Source: Fischerella thermalis PCC 7521
GTDB taxonomy: Bacteria; Cyanobacteriota; Cyanobacteriia; Cyanobacteriales; Nostocaceae
Reading direction: 5' to 3'
Assembly: GCF_000317225.1 (NCBI RefSeq)
Contig: NZ_AJLL01000090.1
Coordinates: forward strand, 124,001 to 188,000
DNA: 64,000 nt
The notes under the pieces are model-generated. The model saw only the letters and a list, made by a program, of their open reading frames with translations. It was not told the DNA's origin and searched no databases. Below, piece by piece: positions 40,744 through 51,907 of this stretch. The stretch's first letter is position 1. Each line of letters opens with the position of its first letter. Made by a program: the position numbers and the translations under genes.

Positions 40744-43083
40744 ATGACTTATCCAGCTTCTAGGCAGAAAATTTCTAAGTCTGATACCAACAGAGATGAA
40801 AAAACTTCTCTGCATCTATCTAGCTGGCTATTTAACCCTAAAAATAAAGTTAATCAGGTAATCAACCGTTTTAGCATCAGCACCAAGATATATTTTGGTT
40901 ATGCGATCGCACTTGGTATTATGGTTTTGGGAACTACTGTAGGGATTGTTTCTGGTGATTCTTACTTGCATCGTGCAGATCAGCAAAGAAGAACCATTCG
41001 TCAAGAGCGTCAGCAGTTAAGTAAACTCCAAAATATTCTTTTTAACTTACAGTTATTCCCAAAAACTTCTGCTAATTACCAAACTCCACAAACTTTTCAG
41101 AAAGCGGAATTAGCAGCAACTAAACAAATTACTGCTGCAAATTCAGCCATCAAAGAACTAAAGCCGCTACTAATTAAGCATCACAACACCTGGAAAAATT
41201 TTCCCTCTAGTTTGGAATCAACCTTACGTCAGATTGAATCACTGGCTTTCAATGCTAATCAGCTTCAAAAAGCCAATCAATTGCTAGCAGAATTTGCAGC
41301 GAGTGAGAATAGTAATAAAATGCTGCAATTCCAAGATGAACTAGCTATTGTGATTGCAGTAGCTGAAACACAAGAAGAACAAGCAGAGATTGCTTTAATG
41401 CAAGTTCAAAGACTACGAATAGCAATTATTATTGCCAGCATAGGATTGAGTCTGAGCATAACTCTGCTGTTGATAGTTTACACCCGTCAGGCGATCGTTC
41501 ATTCCGTTCAGACAATTACAGATGTTGCCGAAAAAGCGATCGCAGAATCTAACTTTGACTTGCAAGCACCTATAACTACAACTGATGAGTTGGGAAAATT
41601 AGCAATTAGTTTGAATCAACTGATTGATTATATCAAAACCCTTCTAGAAGAACAAAAAGAAACCAAACTTGCTGCTGATGCTGCTAATCATGCCAAGAGT
41701 AAATTTTTGGCTCATATGAGTCACGAACTCCGCACACCATTAAATGGTATTTTAGGTTATGCTGAAATACTCCAACGTTCTCAGAATATAACCAAAAGAG
41801 AACAACGTGGTATTGAAATTATTCATAAATGTGGCTCTCATTTATTAACATTAATCAATGATATTCTTGATATTTCCCAAATAGAAACAAATAAAATGCA
41901 GCTTCATCCATCAGATTTTCATCTGCCTTCTTTTCTGCAAGGAATAGTAGAAATCTGCCGGATACAAGCAGAACAAAAAGATCTTGAATTTATTTACCAA
42001 CCTCCAGAAAATTTACCATCGGGCATTACTACTGATAAAAAACGATTACGGCAAGTCCTAATCAACTTAGTTAGCAATGCAATTAAATTTACAGACTCAG
42101 GCAGTGTAAAATTGAAGGTAGAAGTTAAAGAGAGTCAGAAAAAAACTTCCCATGTATACATATATTTTGCAATAGAAGATACTGGCATAGGTATCAGTCA
42201 ACAACAGCTAAAAAGAATATTTTTACCCTTTGAGCAACTAGGAGATTACAAAAGCCAAAATGAAGGTAGAGGACTAGGATTAACTATTAGTCAAAAAATT
42301 GTAGAAATCATGGGTAGTACTATATCCGTCAAGAGCGAGTTAGGCAAAGGTAGTATCTTTGAATTTGAAATAGAATGTCCAATCGCTGATGATTGGACAG
42401 AAAGTAGTATTATTACTAGCACTGGAAAGATAGTTGGTTATTCTGGCAACAGAAAAACAATTTTAATTGTCGATGATCGTTGGGAAAACCGCTCATTAAT
42501 TGTTAATCTTTTACAAACTCTTGGCTTCACCGTTATAGAAGCTAGTAATGGGCAAGAAGGGTTAGAAAAAGCTCATCAATATCAGCCAGACTTAATTATT
42601 TCCGATACCACAATGCCGATCATGGATGGCAGAGAAATGCTATCACAACTACGACAGTCAGAAACAATGCAAAATACTATAGTCATTCTTTCTTCTGCCA
42701 GTATATTTGATAATGAGCGACATAAAAGTTTAGCAGCAGGTGCAAATGACTTTTTAGTCAAACCAGTAAAAGTAAAAGAACTTTACCGTATGCTTTCAAA
42801 ATATCTCCAATTAAATTGGATTTATGAACAGGTAGAAAATAAACAGCAACACTATTCTGAAAAATTATCGAGTTCACAAACAATGGTGGTACCACCAAAA
42901 GCAGAGTTATTTATGTTATTGGAATATGTAAAAAAAGGACAAATTAAAGGAATTAAACAAGAATTAGAGAAGCTAGCAACAATGGATGAGCAATATCAGG
43001 AATTTGTCAAACAACTAGATTCACTAGTTCAGTGTTTTAACATCAAAAAAATTCGTCTGTTTCTTCAAAAAAATATTCCCTAG
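40744..43083 (+). CDS. hybrid histidine kinase (module B, gene 1)
   Basis: A 779-residue paralogue of the 36445 product. TM1 (about 52-72) and TM2 (about 226-247) flank an all-helical extracytoplasmic region of about 150 residues that replaces the Cache domain of module A. HAMP, then HisKA with His327 in [11 protein letters not shown], HATPase (SNAIKF, DTGIGI, GRGLGLTI), receiver with Asp621 in LIISDTTMP and Lys in LVKPVK, and the same C-terminal helical module (PPKAELFMLLEYVKKGQ). In the G2 box GTGLGL has become GRGLGL, which is compatible with ATP binding. It is followed after 24 bp by its REC-kinase partner. Confidence 0.92.
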   Translation: MTYPASRQKISKSDTNRDEKTSLHLSSWLFNPKNKVNQVINRFSISTKIYFGYAIALGIMVLGTTVGIVSGDSYLHRADQQRRTIRQERQQLSKLQNILFNLQLFPKTSANYQTPQTFQKAELAATKQITAANSAIKELKPLLIKHHNTWKNFPSSLESTLRQIESLAFNANQLQKANQLLAEFAASENSNKMLQFQDELAIVIAVAETQEEQAEIALMQVQRLRIAIIIASIGLSLSITLLLIVYTRQAIVHSVQTITDVAEKAIAESNFDLQAPITTTDELGKLAISLNQLIDYIKTLLEEQKETKLAADAANHAKSKFLAHMSHELRTPLNGILGYAEILQRSQNITKREQRGIEIIHKCGSHLLTLINDILDISQIETNKMQLHPSDFHLPSFLQGIVEICRIQAEQKDLEFIYQPPENLPSGITTDKKRLRQVLINLVSNAIKFTDSGSVKLKVEVKESQKKTSHVYIYFAIEDTGIGISQQQLKRIFLPFEQLGDYKSQNEGRGLGLTISQKIVEIMGSTISVKSELGKGSIFEFEIECPIADDWTESSIITSTGKIVGYSGNRKTILIVDDRWENRSLIVNLLQTLGFTVIEASNGQEGLEKAHQYQPDLIISDTTMPIMDGREMLSQLRQSETMQNTIVILSSASIFDNERHKSLAAGANDFLVKPVKVKELYRMLSKYLQLNWIYEQVENKQQHYSEKLSSSQTMVVPPKAELFMLLEYVKKGQIKGIKQELEKLATMDEQYQEFVKQLDSLVQCFNIKKIRLFLQKNIP

Positions 43084-43107
43084 TTTGAGTATATTTATTT
43101 TATAAAA

Positions 43108-44454
43108 ATGGTAGAAGATAGTAACATTAAACAACAGTCATTTCTAAATACAGAAACTATTTTAGTAATAGATGATAGCCCTACAAATCTAGAAGTTCTG
43201 TATGCAACTTTAAGTTGTGCAGGCTACGAAGTATTAGTGGAAATGGATGGTATCAGTGGAATTGAACAGACCAAAAACAATCCACCTGATTTAATATTAT
43301 TAGATATTATGATGCCAAAACTAGATGGATTTGAAACTTGTCGTAGATTGCAAGCAGATCCATCTACAAAAGACATTCCTATTATTTTTATTACTGCTCT
43401 TTCAGATATAGAAGAAAAAGTTAAAGGTTTAAGTTTGGGAGCTGTTGATTACATAACTAAGCCATTTCAGCAAAATGAAGTATTGGCAAGAGTTAAATTA
43501 CATTTAAAAATGCGCCGATTAAATATAGAATTAGACCAGCAAAAGCAACAATTAGAAAAACGTGTAGAAGAACGAACATACGAACTTTCTCAAGCTTTAG
43601 AACAACTTAAAAAAACTCAGTTGCAATTAATTCAAGCAGAAAAAATTTCCTCTTTAGGGCAGGTAGTTGCTGGTATTTCTCATGAAGTTAATAACCCTAT
43701 AGGTTTGATTTCCACGAATTTATATTACGCTAAATCTTATGTAAAAGAATTGATTAGTTTAGTGAAACTTTACCAAAATAAATTTCCCTATCCAGGCGGT
43801 GATATTGAAGATAAAATAGAGCGCATGGATCTAGACCATGTTCTCGAAGACTTACCAAAATTGATATCTTCAATGAAATTAGGAACTGATAACATACGTG
43901 GCATTATGCAGTCCCTAAGAAATTTTTCACGCGCTGATGGAGAGCGAAAAAAGCCAGTTGATATTCACCAAGGGCTTGAAACAACTCTACTCATTCTACA
44001 GCACCGCTTGAAAGCCAAGGCAAAACGTCCTGCAATTCAAGTAGTCAAAGAGTATGGTAATTTACCCAAAATAGAATGCTATTCAGGACAAATTAATCAA
44101 GTATTTATGAATATATTGGTCAATTCTATTGATTCTCTAGATAATTCATTTGTTATAAATCATTGGACATTAAAGGATAAAAAACAAATGATGAATCCTC
44201 AAATTCGGATTTCTACTAACATTGACAAAGAGGCAGTCAAAATTACTATTGCTAATAATGGTAAGGGCATGTCAGATGCATTGCAAAGCCAAATATTTCA
44301 AACTTTTTTTTCAACAGAACCTAAAATCCACGAAAATAAATTAGGACTAGCAATTAGTTACCAAATTATTACTGAAAATCATTGTGGTAAATTACAATGT
44401 GTTTCATCACCAGAACAAGGAACTGAATTTATAATTCAAATTCCTGTTTCATAA
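43108..44454 (+). CDS. REC-histidine kinase with degenerate ATP site (module B, gene 2)
   Basis: A 448-residue paralogue of the 39253 product: receiver (Asp66 in LILLDIMMPKLDGFE, Lys in YITKPFQ), coiled coil, His192 in AGISHEVNNPIG, and an HATPase-like domain. The N box NQVFMNILVNSIDS is kept, but the DNGxG box reads NNGKGM, so the Asp that contacts adenine is Asn, and the G2 box GTGLGL reads ENKLGL, losing glycines of the ATP lid. The protein may therefore be a poor or non-functional kinase that works as a phosphoacceptor or partner. It ends the tandem array. Confidence 0.9.
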   Translation: MVEDSNIKQQSFLNTETILVIDDSPTNLEVLYATLSCAGYEVLVEMDGISGIEQTKNNPPDLILLDIMMPKLDGFETCRRLQADPSTKDIPIIFITALSDIEEKVKGLSLGAVDYITKPFQQNEVLARVKLHLKMRRLNIELDQQKQQLEKRVEERTYELSQALEQLKKTQLQLIQAEKISSLGQVVAGISHEVNNPIGLISTNLYYAKSYVKELISLVKLYQNKFPYPGGDIEDKIERMDLDHVLEDLPKLISSMKLGTDNIRGIMQSLRNFSRADGERKKPVDIHQGLETTLLILQHRLKAKAKRPAIQVVKEYGNLPKIECYSGQINQVFMNILVNSIDSLDNSFVINHWTLKDKKQMMNPQIRISTNIDKEAVKITIANNGKGMSDALQSQIFQTFFSTEPKIHENKLGLAISYQIITENHCGKLQCVSSPEQGTEFIIQIPVS

Positions 44455-46944
<2,490 letters not shown>

Positions 46945-47040
46945 CCCGCCTTCCACAGCCAGAACTTTTTGAACAAATAGACATGGAGGTTATGTAAAAA
47001 TCTCAACAAATTTTGTCCAATAATTAAGTTTTTCACCTTC

Positions 47041-47099
47041 GTGTCTTCGTGTCTTGGTGGTTCAAAAGTCATTTTTTTACCACCAAGACACAAAGACAC
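47041..47099. repeat. long inverted repeat of the CACCAAGACAC type
   Basis: Two 21-nt arms (47041-47061 and 47079-47099) are complementary with one mismatch. A fragment of the same sequence (ACACCAAGACACTAAGACAC) occurs near 27020. It may serve as a bidirectional transcript end between ligA and kdpD. Confidence 0.75.
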
Positions 47100-47247
47100 C
47101 AAACAAAGCACATCATATCATGTTCGCTTGAATACTTATACTGTCGCATAGGCTGGTAATTGGTAATAGAATGGGAAAAATCAATACTAGTACCCGATGC
47201 CCAAAGCCCAACAAAGAAGCATAATAAATATCGTAACTTAACGCAAA

Positions 47248-47273
47248 GTAGAGACGCGAAATTTCGTGTCTTT
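47248..47273. repeat. GTAGAGACGCGA palindrome
   Basis: GTAGAGACGCGAA and TTCGTGTCTTTA form a 26-bp imperfect dyad of the same family as at 13131, 19049 and 45361. Confidence 0.7.
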
Positions 47274-47288
47274 AGGAGGAGCTTTTTT

Positions 47289-48401
47289 CTAAGAATGCAT
47301 TTTTTTATCTGTGGCGATGATATGCAAATCAGTGTTTTTCAGCAATCGCAGTAATTTATGGGTAAGAGAACCTTTGAGGAGAATTTGCCAACGCGATCGC
47401 TGACTTGCACCAATGACGATTTGGGTAATACGATATTGTTCAGCTACTTGTGCGATCGCTGCTGCAACATCACTACTAGGAACACGAATAAAATTACCTG
47501 CAAATTCTTTACATAGCTTTTCACACATATCTATGTGCAAGCTTTCTTCTTTGGTGAGCAAATGGTCTGGATCAGCGACAAATACAGCGAAAAGAGGGGC
47601 ATTCATGTAATTGGCTATCCTTGCACCTCGACGTAATAATTGCAACGAGTTAGCATAAGTGGAAACACATACTAATACCCGTTCTTGAATATTAAAGAAT
47701 TGACCTTGCGAATCAACCCCGTTTGCCAAGCCTGCACCCATTTCTCTGGCTTCTTCTTCAACGTTGTCTGCAATCTCTCGCAGTGCGAGTTCTCGCAAAG
47801 CAATTAAGTTACGACGTTGGAAAAAGTTATCGAGTGCTTGTTGAATTTTTTGTGGGGCGTAGATTTTCCCCTCTACCAACCGCTCTTGTAGTGTTTCTGG
47901 GGTAACATCTACTACTACTACCTCATCAGCATCATCCAAAACTCGGTCAGGCACACGTTCGCGTACTACTATGCCAGTAATTCTTGCTACTAAGTCATTG
48001 AGGCTCTCCAGATGTTGAATATTCATTGTGGAGTAAACATCAATGCCATTTTGCAAAATAATTTCTACGTCTTGGTAGCGTTTTTCACGGGGTGAACCGG
48101 GGACATTGGTATGAGCGAGTTCATCGATTAGTACTAGTTGAGGCGATCGCGCCAAAATGGCGTCGGTGTCCATTTCGGTCAACGTTAAATTACCGCGCGG
48201 AATTTGTTTACGAGGTATTATTTCCAATCCCTCAGCCATCTCTGCTGTTTCTTTGCGTCCGTGGGTTTCCAACAACCCAATCACAACATCAATCCCTTCT
48301 TCTTTAAGCGCATGACCTTCTTCTAGCATCCGGTAAGTTTTGCCAACACCAGGAGCCATACCGATAAAGATTTTGTGTTTACCACGACGCGCTGGATACA
48401 T
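47289..48401 (-). CDS. kdpD: short KdpD: N-terminal sensor and USP domain without kinase
   Basis: A 370-residue protein equal to the N-terminal half of KdpD. It has the KdpD domain (about 7-215) with the P-loop GMAPGVGKTYRMLEEGHAL and LVLIDELAHTNVPGS, and a universal-stress-type domain (about 235-360). It lacks the four membrane helices and the kinase core of E. coli KdpD. Such truncated KdpD proteins are known in Anabaena, where the gene ends the kdp operon. I place the start at ATG 48401 (MYPARRGKHKIF); a frame further upstream reads through CCCCACTCCTCACAC repeats. No kdpE gene is nearby. Confidence 0.93.
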   Translation of the reverse strand: MYPARRGKHKIFIGMAPGVGKTYRMLEEGHALKEEGIDVVIGLLETHGRKETAEMAEGLEIIPRKQIPRGNLTLTEMDTDAILARSPQLVLIDELAHTNVPGSPREKRYQDVEIILQNGIDVYSTMNIQHLESLNDLVARITGIVVRERVPDRVLDDADEVVVVDVTPETLQERLVEGKIYAPQKIQQALDNFFQRRNLIALRELALREIADNVEEEAREMGAGLANGVDSQGQFFNIQERVLVCVSTYANSLQLLRRGARIANYMNAPLFAVFVADPDHLLTKEESLHIDMCEKLCKEFAGNFIRVPSSDVAAAIAQVAEQYRITQIVIGASQRSRWQILLKGSLTHKLLRLLKNTDLHIIATDKKMHS

Positions 48402-48500
48402 GGGAGGTGGGGTGATGGCGTGATGGGGAGTGTGAGGAGTGGGGGGAGTGTGAGGAGTGGGGGAAGTAGAGAAATTATTATTAACCACTAACAACTAACA
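48402..48500 (-). repeat. minisatellite upstream of kdpD
   Basis: On the minus strand, CACTCCTCACACTCCCC units in two to three imperfect copies plus CAACTAACAACTAACC heptamers. It stays open in the kdpD frame and would encode TPHTPPTPHTPH if translated. Confidence 0.75.
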
Positions 48501-48517
48501 ACTAACCACCAACAATT

Positions 48518-49120
48518 TTATTGATTTTGCCTACGGTTAATTTCTTGTAGATCGAGAGCATAATTTAATTTCAAAATGTTAACTCCCGGTTCGCCAAAAA
48601 TACCTAAAAATCTACCTTCTGTATACTGTTTGATAAATGGTACTATTTCTTCTCGAGTAATATTACGCGCACGAGCCACCCTTTCTAGCTGTTCTTGGGC
48701 TGTTCTCACAGAAATATGTGGATCTAAACCAGAACCGGAGGTGTAGATGATGTCGGCGAAGGGTTGAATGCTTTCATCACTAAGTTCACTGGATTTCTCA
48801 ACCACACGGTTAAGCAAGTCTGGACTACTGGGAGCAAGATTGCTTCCACCTGATATACCAGTTGGTCTACCTAATTTTCCCTGACTATACCTAACAGCGC
48901 TAGGACGACCTTGAAAATAACGTTCAGAACGGAACTGTTGACCAATTAAAGCTGAGCCAATAGGTTCGCCTTGGATATTTTGCATAATACTACCGTCTGC
49001 TTTTTCTTTAAAAAAAGTTTGACCGACTCCCAAAACAGTAACTGGGTAGATAATTGCTGTTAACAACCACAGTAATATGGTTATGCGAATAGCTCTGGCA
49101 ATTTCTCGAATAATAAACAT
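48518..49120 (-). CDS. kdpC: K+-transporting ATPase subunit KdpC
   Basis: A 200-residue single-span subunit that stabilises the KdpFABC complex. The membrane helix is at about residues 12-34 (ITILLWLLTAIIYPVTVLGVGQ); SALIGQQF, RYFQGRPSAV and SGLDPHISVRTAQEQLERVA are the conserved periplasmic blocks, and VNILKLNYALD ends the chain. It lies between kdpG and kdpD with gaps of 40 and 116 bp. Confidence 0.96.
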   Translation of the reverse strand: MFIIREIARAIRITILLWLLTAIIYPVTVLGVGQTFFKEKADGSIMQNIQGEPIGSALIGQQFRSERYFQGRPSAVRYSQGKLGRPTGISGGSNLAPSSPDLLNRVVEKSSELSDESIQPFADIIYTSGSGLDPHISVRTAQEQLERVARARNITREEIVPFIKQYTEGRFLGIFGEPGVNILKLNYALDLQEINRRQNQ

Positions 49121-49160
49121 AATTGGTAATTGGTAATTGGTAATTGGTAATTAGTAACTG

Positions 49161-49439
49161 TTAAAAACGTTCTGGTTGGAAAATCACAAAAAATAAGTAA
49201 AACACCAGCGCCAATGTTATAAAACCTAAAATACCAATTGCCCAAGCTGATCGACGTTCCAAAACACCGTCAGCAACCGCATAAACAGCAGGAGCAATCA
49301 CTAAATTTAGACACAAGCTAATAAAAATTACCAGTGGTAACTTTTGTTTACGCCATTGTGTCCAAATAAAAGAAATTGGCTCTACAATATCTGCTGATAA
49401 AATCTTATGAAAGATATTAATTTTTTTATTTATATTCAT
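49161..49439 (-). CDS. kdpG: KdpG-type small subunit with KdpF-like C-terminus
   Basis: A 92-residue protein between kdpB and kdpC, the place of kdpG in Anabaena. It has two membrane segments (about 34-56 and 67-88). The second, ending VFYLFFVIFQPERF, resembles KdpF, whose sequence typically ends in PERF, while the first half has no match I recognise. It may thus stand in for KdpF in stabilising the pump. I start at ATG 49439 (MNINKKINIF), as the upstream frame is unconvincing. 40 bp from kdpC, 150 bp from kdpB. Confidence 0.85.
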   Translation of the reverse strand: MNINKKINIFHKILSADIVEPISFIWTQWRKQKLPLVIFISLCLNLVIAPAVYAVADGVLERRSAWAIGILGFITLALVFYLFFVIFQPERF

Positions 49440-49589
49440 TTTGTTTTGTCGCCTTATAAAAATACATGTCAAAAAATATATAGCTGTTTGCTCTTGGATG
49501 CAGTATGGGATAAAAAACGAACACAGATTTACACAGATGTACACCGATTAAGCTGTACTTCATCCTATGCATTTTTCCATGTTCTCTTC

Positions 49590-51698
49590 CTATGCCAATC
49601 CTATGGCTGTAATCATCAAATCAATTAGCTTAATTGCAATAAAAGGTGCAATCACACCACCCAAACCATAAATCAAAATATTCCGCTGTAATAACTGATT
49701 AGCAGTCAAAGGTCGAAAATTTACACCCTTGAGTGCTAAAGGAATTAAAATAGGGATAATCAATGCATTGTAAATTAGCGCTGACAGCACAGCAGAATTA
49801 GTGTTGGTTAGCTTCATGATGTTCAAGCCTTGTAAGTTAGCAGCAGCAAATAATACAGGAATAATTGCAAAATACTTAGCAATATCATTGGCGATCGAAA
49901 ATGTTGTTAATGCTCCTCTGGTAATCAGCAATTGCTTACCAATGCTAACTATATCGATGAGTTTGGTCGGATCAGAGTCTAAATCCACCATATTTGCTGC
50001 TTCTTTGGCGGCTTGAGTACCCGTATTCATCGCCACACCAACATTCGCCTGTGCTAGGGCTGGTGCATCGTTTGTACCGTCTCCGGTCATTGCTACTAGT
50101 TTGCCTTTTTCCTGTTCTCGTTGAATGACGGAGATTTTGTCTTCTGGGGTAGCTTCGGCAATAAAATCATCAACTCCAGCTTCTTTAGCAATCACAGAAG
50201 CGGTAATGTGGTTATCACCTGTCAGCATGACGGTGCGTACTCCCATACGCCGCAACTGATCAAAGCGATCGCGTATTCCTGGTTTAACTATATCTTTGAG
50301 ATAAATCACACCATAAATTTCCCCATCCAGACACACTGCTAGTGGTGTCCCTCCTTGCTGGGAAACCATTTCGTACGCAGCATCTAGATCCGGTGTTTCT
50401 TGCCCGTTGCGTGTACGTACAAATCCTTTAATGGCATTGACCGCACCCTTACGCGCCTGTTTGCCGTTGGGTAAATTTGTACCACTCATGCGGGTTCTAG
50501 CGGAAAATTCCACTGCTTCGGCTTTTTGAGGATCAAAATCAATTCTGGCTCCCAATTTTTCCGCCAGTCTAAATATAGATTTCCCTTCTGGAGTTTCATC
50601 AAATATACTGGCTACCAAAGCTACATAGGCAATTTCTTCCATTGAGTGACCGTTGACGGGAATAAATCCTTCTGCTAAACGATTACCTAAGGTGATTGTG
50701 CCTGTTTTGTCAAGAACTAAGGTGTTGACATCACCACAAGCTTCCACAGCTCGACCGGAGGTGGCAATCACGTTAAACTGGGCTACCCTATCCATACCGG
50801 CAATCCCGATCGCACTCAGTAAGCCGCCGATAGTGGTGGGGATCAATGCTACCAACAGCGCTACTAAAACTGCGACGCTGACTTGAATTTGCACATATTG
50901 AGCAATGAATGGCAGAGTTACTACTACGAACAAAAACACTAAGCTCAGAACTGCCAATAATACTGTTAATGCAATTTCGTTAGGTGTTTTGCTGCGTTCT
51001 GCGCCTTCTACCAAAGCTATCATTCGGTCTATAAAACCCTTACCTGGATCAGCAGTAATCCGGATAATCAGTTCATCAGAGATAATGCGCGTCCCACCAG
51101 TGACCGAACTAGCAACATCAGAACCTGGTTCTTTTAATACCGGGGCAGATTCGCCAGTAATTGCTGATTCATCCACACTGGCACTACCCATAACTACTTC
51201 ACCGTCGGCGGGAATAGTATCACCAGCAACAACGTAGACAGTATCACCCTTTTGCAAGCTGGTGGCAGGAATTTCTGTAATCGCACCATCGGGAAACAGC
51301 TTTTTGGCAATAGTTTCTGACTTGGTTGAACGCAAAGCGTCAGCTTGGGCTTTACCTCTACCTTCAGCAACTGCTTCGGCAAAATTAGCAAACCAAACGG
51401 TGAAGAATAAAATCACCGTGATCATACCGTTGAACAAGTGTGGGTTGTCCTCGGTGACTGGCCCAAACAAATTAGGTTCAATTGTCACCGCCAGGGTGAT
51501 CAGTGTCCCAACCCAGACTAAAAACATGACTGGGTTTTTAACTGCTTGTTTAGGATTGAGCTTCACAAAAGCATCTTTTATGGCTCGCAGATAAATACCT
51601 CTAGTATTGATCCGCGACTGTTTGCGCGCATGACGGCGATCGTTGGAACGAGAACGTGAGGGTTTGGGAGGTTTGGGGGTAGTAGCAGCTGGATTCAT
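49590..51698 (-). CDS. kdpB: K+-transporting ATPase ATP-binding subunit KdpB
   Basis: P-type ATPase catalytic subunit of the high-affinity K+ uptake pump, 702 residues. DESAITGESAPV is in the actuator domain, LVLDKTGTITLGNR carries the phosphorylated aspartate, GTNLPNGKQARKGA is in the nucleotide domain, and AMTGDGTNDAPALAQANVG is the hinge motif. Seven hydrophobic segments are visible. I start at ATG 51698 (MNPAATTPKPPKPSRS). A TTG further upstream (51884) is in frame through a 9-bp minisatellite and could add 62 residues, but that is unlikely to be native. Confidence 0.97.
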   Translation of the reverse strand: MNPAATTPKPPKPSRSRSNDRRHARKQSRINTRGIYLRAIKDAFVKLNPKQAVKNPVMFLVWVGTLITLAVTIEPNLFGPVTEDNPHLFNGMITVILFFTVWFANFAEAVAEGRGKAQADALRSTKSETIAKKLFPDGAITEIPATSLQKGDTVYVVAGDTIPADGEVVMGSASVDESAITGESAPVLKEPGSDVASSVTGGTRIISDELIIRITADPGKGFIDRMIALVEGAERSKTPNEIALTVLLAVLSLVFLFVVVTLPFIAQYVQIQVSVAVLVALLVALIPTTIGGLLSAIGIAGMDRVAQFNVIATSGRAVEACGDVNTLVLDKTGTITLGNRLAEGFIPVNGHSMEEIAYVALVASIFDETPEGKSIFRLAEKLGARIDFDPQKAEAVEFSARTRMSGTNLPNGKQARKGAVNAIKGFVRTRNGQETPDLDAAYEMVSQQGGTPLAVCLDGEIYGVIYLKDIVKPGIRDRFDQLRRMGVRTVMLTGDNHITASVIAKEAGVDDFIAEATPEDKISVIQREQEKGKLVAMTGDGTNDAPALAQANVGVAMNTGTQAAKEAANMVDLDSDPTKLIDIVSIGKQLLITRGALTTFSIANDIAKYFAIIPVLFAAANLQGLNIMKLTNTNSAVLSALIYNALIIPILIPLALKGVNFRPLTANQLLQRNILIYGLGGVIAPFIAIKLIDLMITAIGLA

Positions 51699-51840
51699 GG
51701 ATATGGGGAGGTGGGGAGTGTGGGGAGGTGGGGAGTGTGGGGAGTGTGGGGAGTGTGGGGAGTGTGGGGAGTTTGGGGAGTGTGGGGAGTGTGGGGAGTT
51801 TGGGGAGTGTGGGGAGTTTGGGGAGTGTGAGGAGAATAAT
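51699..51840 (-). repeat. 9-bp minisatellite between kdpA and kdpB
   Basis: About 13 units of GGGGAGTGT / GGGGAGTTT (plus strand), the longest minisatellite in the window. As unit length is a multiple of three and lacks stops, it is open in the kdpB frame and would read as Ser-Pro-His/Asn repeats. Confidence 0.95.
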
Positions 51841-51907
51841 ATAGTACTAATTCCCTTTGTCCCCTTGTCCCCCTTGTCCTCCAAGTCGTCCCCCTTTCCC
51901 CGCTCCC

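Larger units (their letters stand above)
46945..47288. other. intergenic region ligA-kdpD (convergent)
   Basis: No gene. It holds a large inverted repeat (47041-47099) and a GTAGAGACGCGAAATTTCGTG palindrome (47248-47273). Confidence 0.6.
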
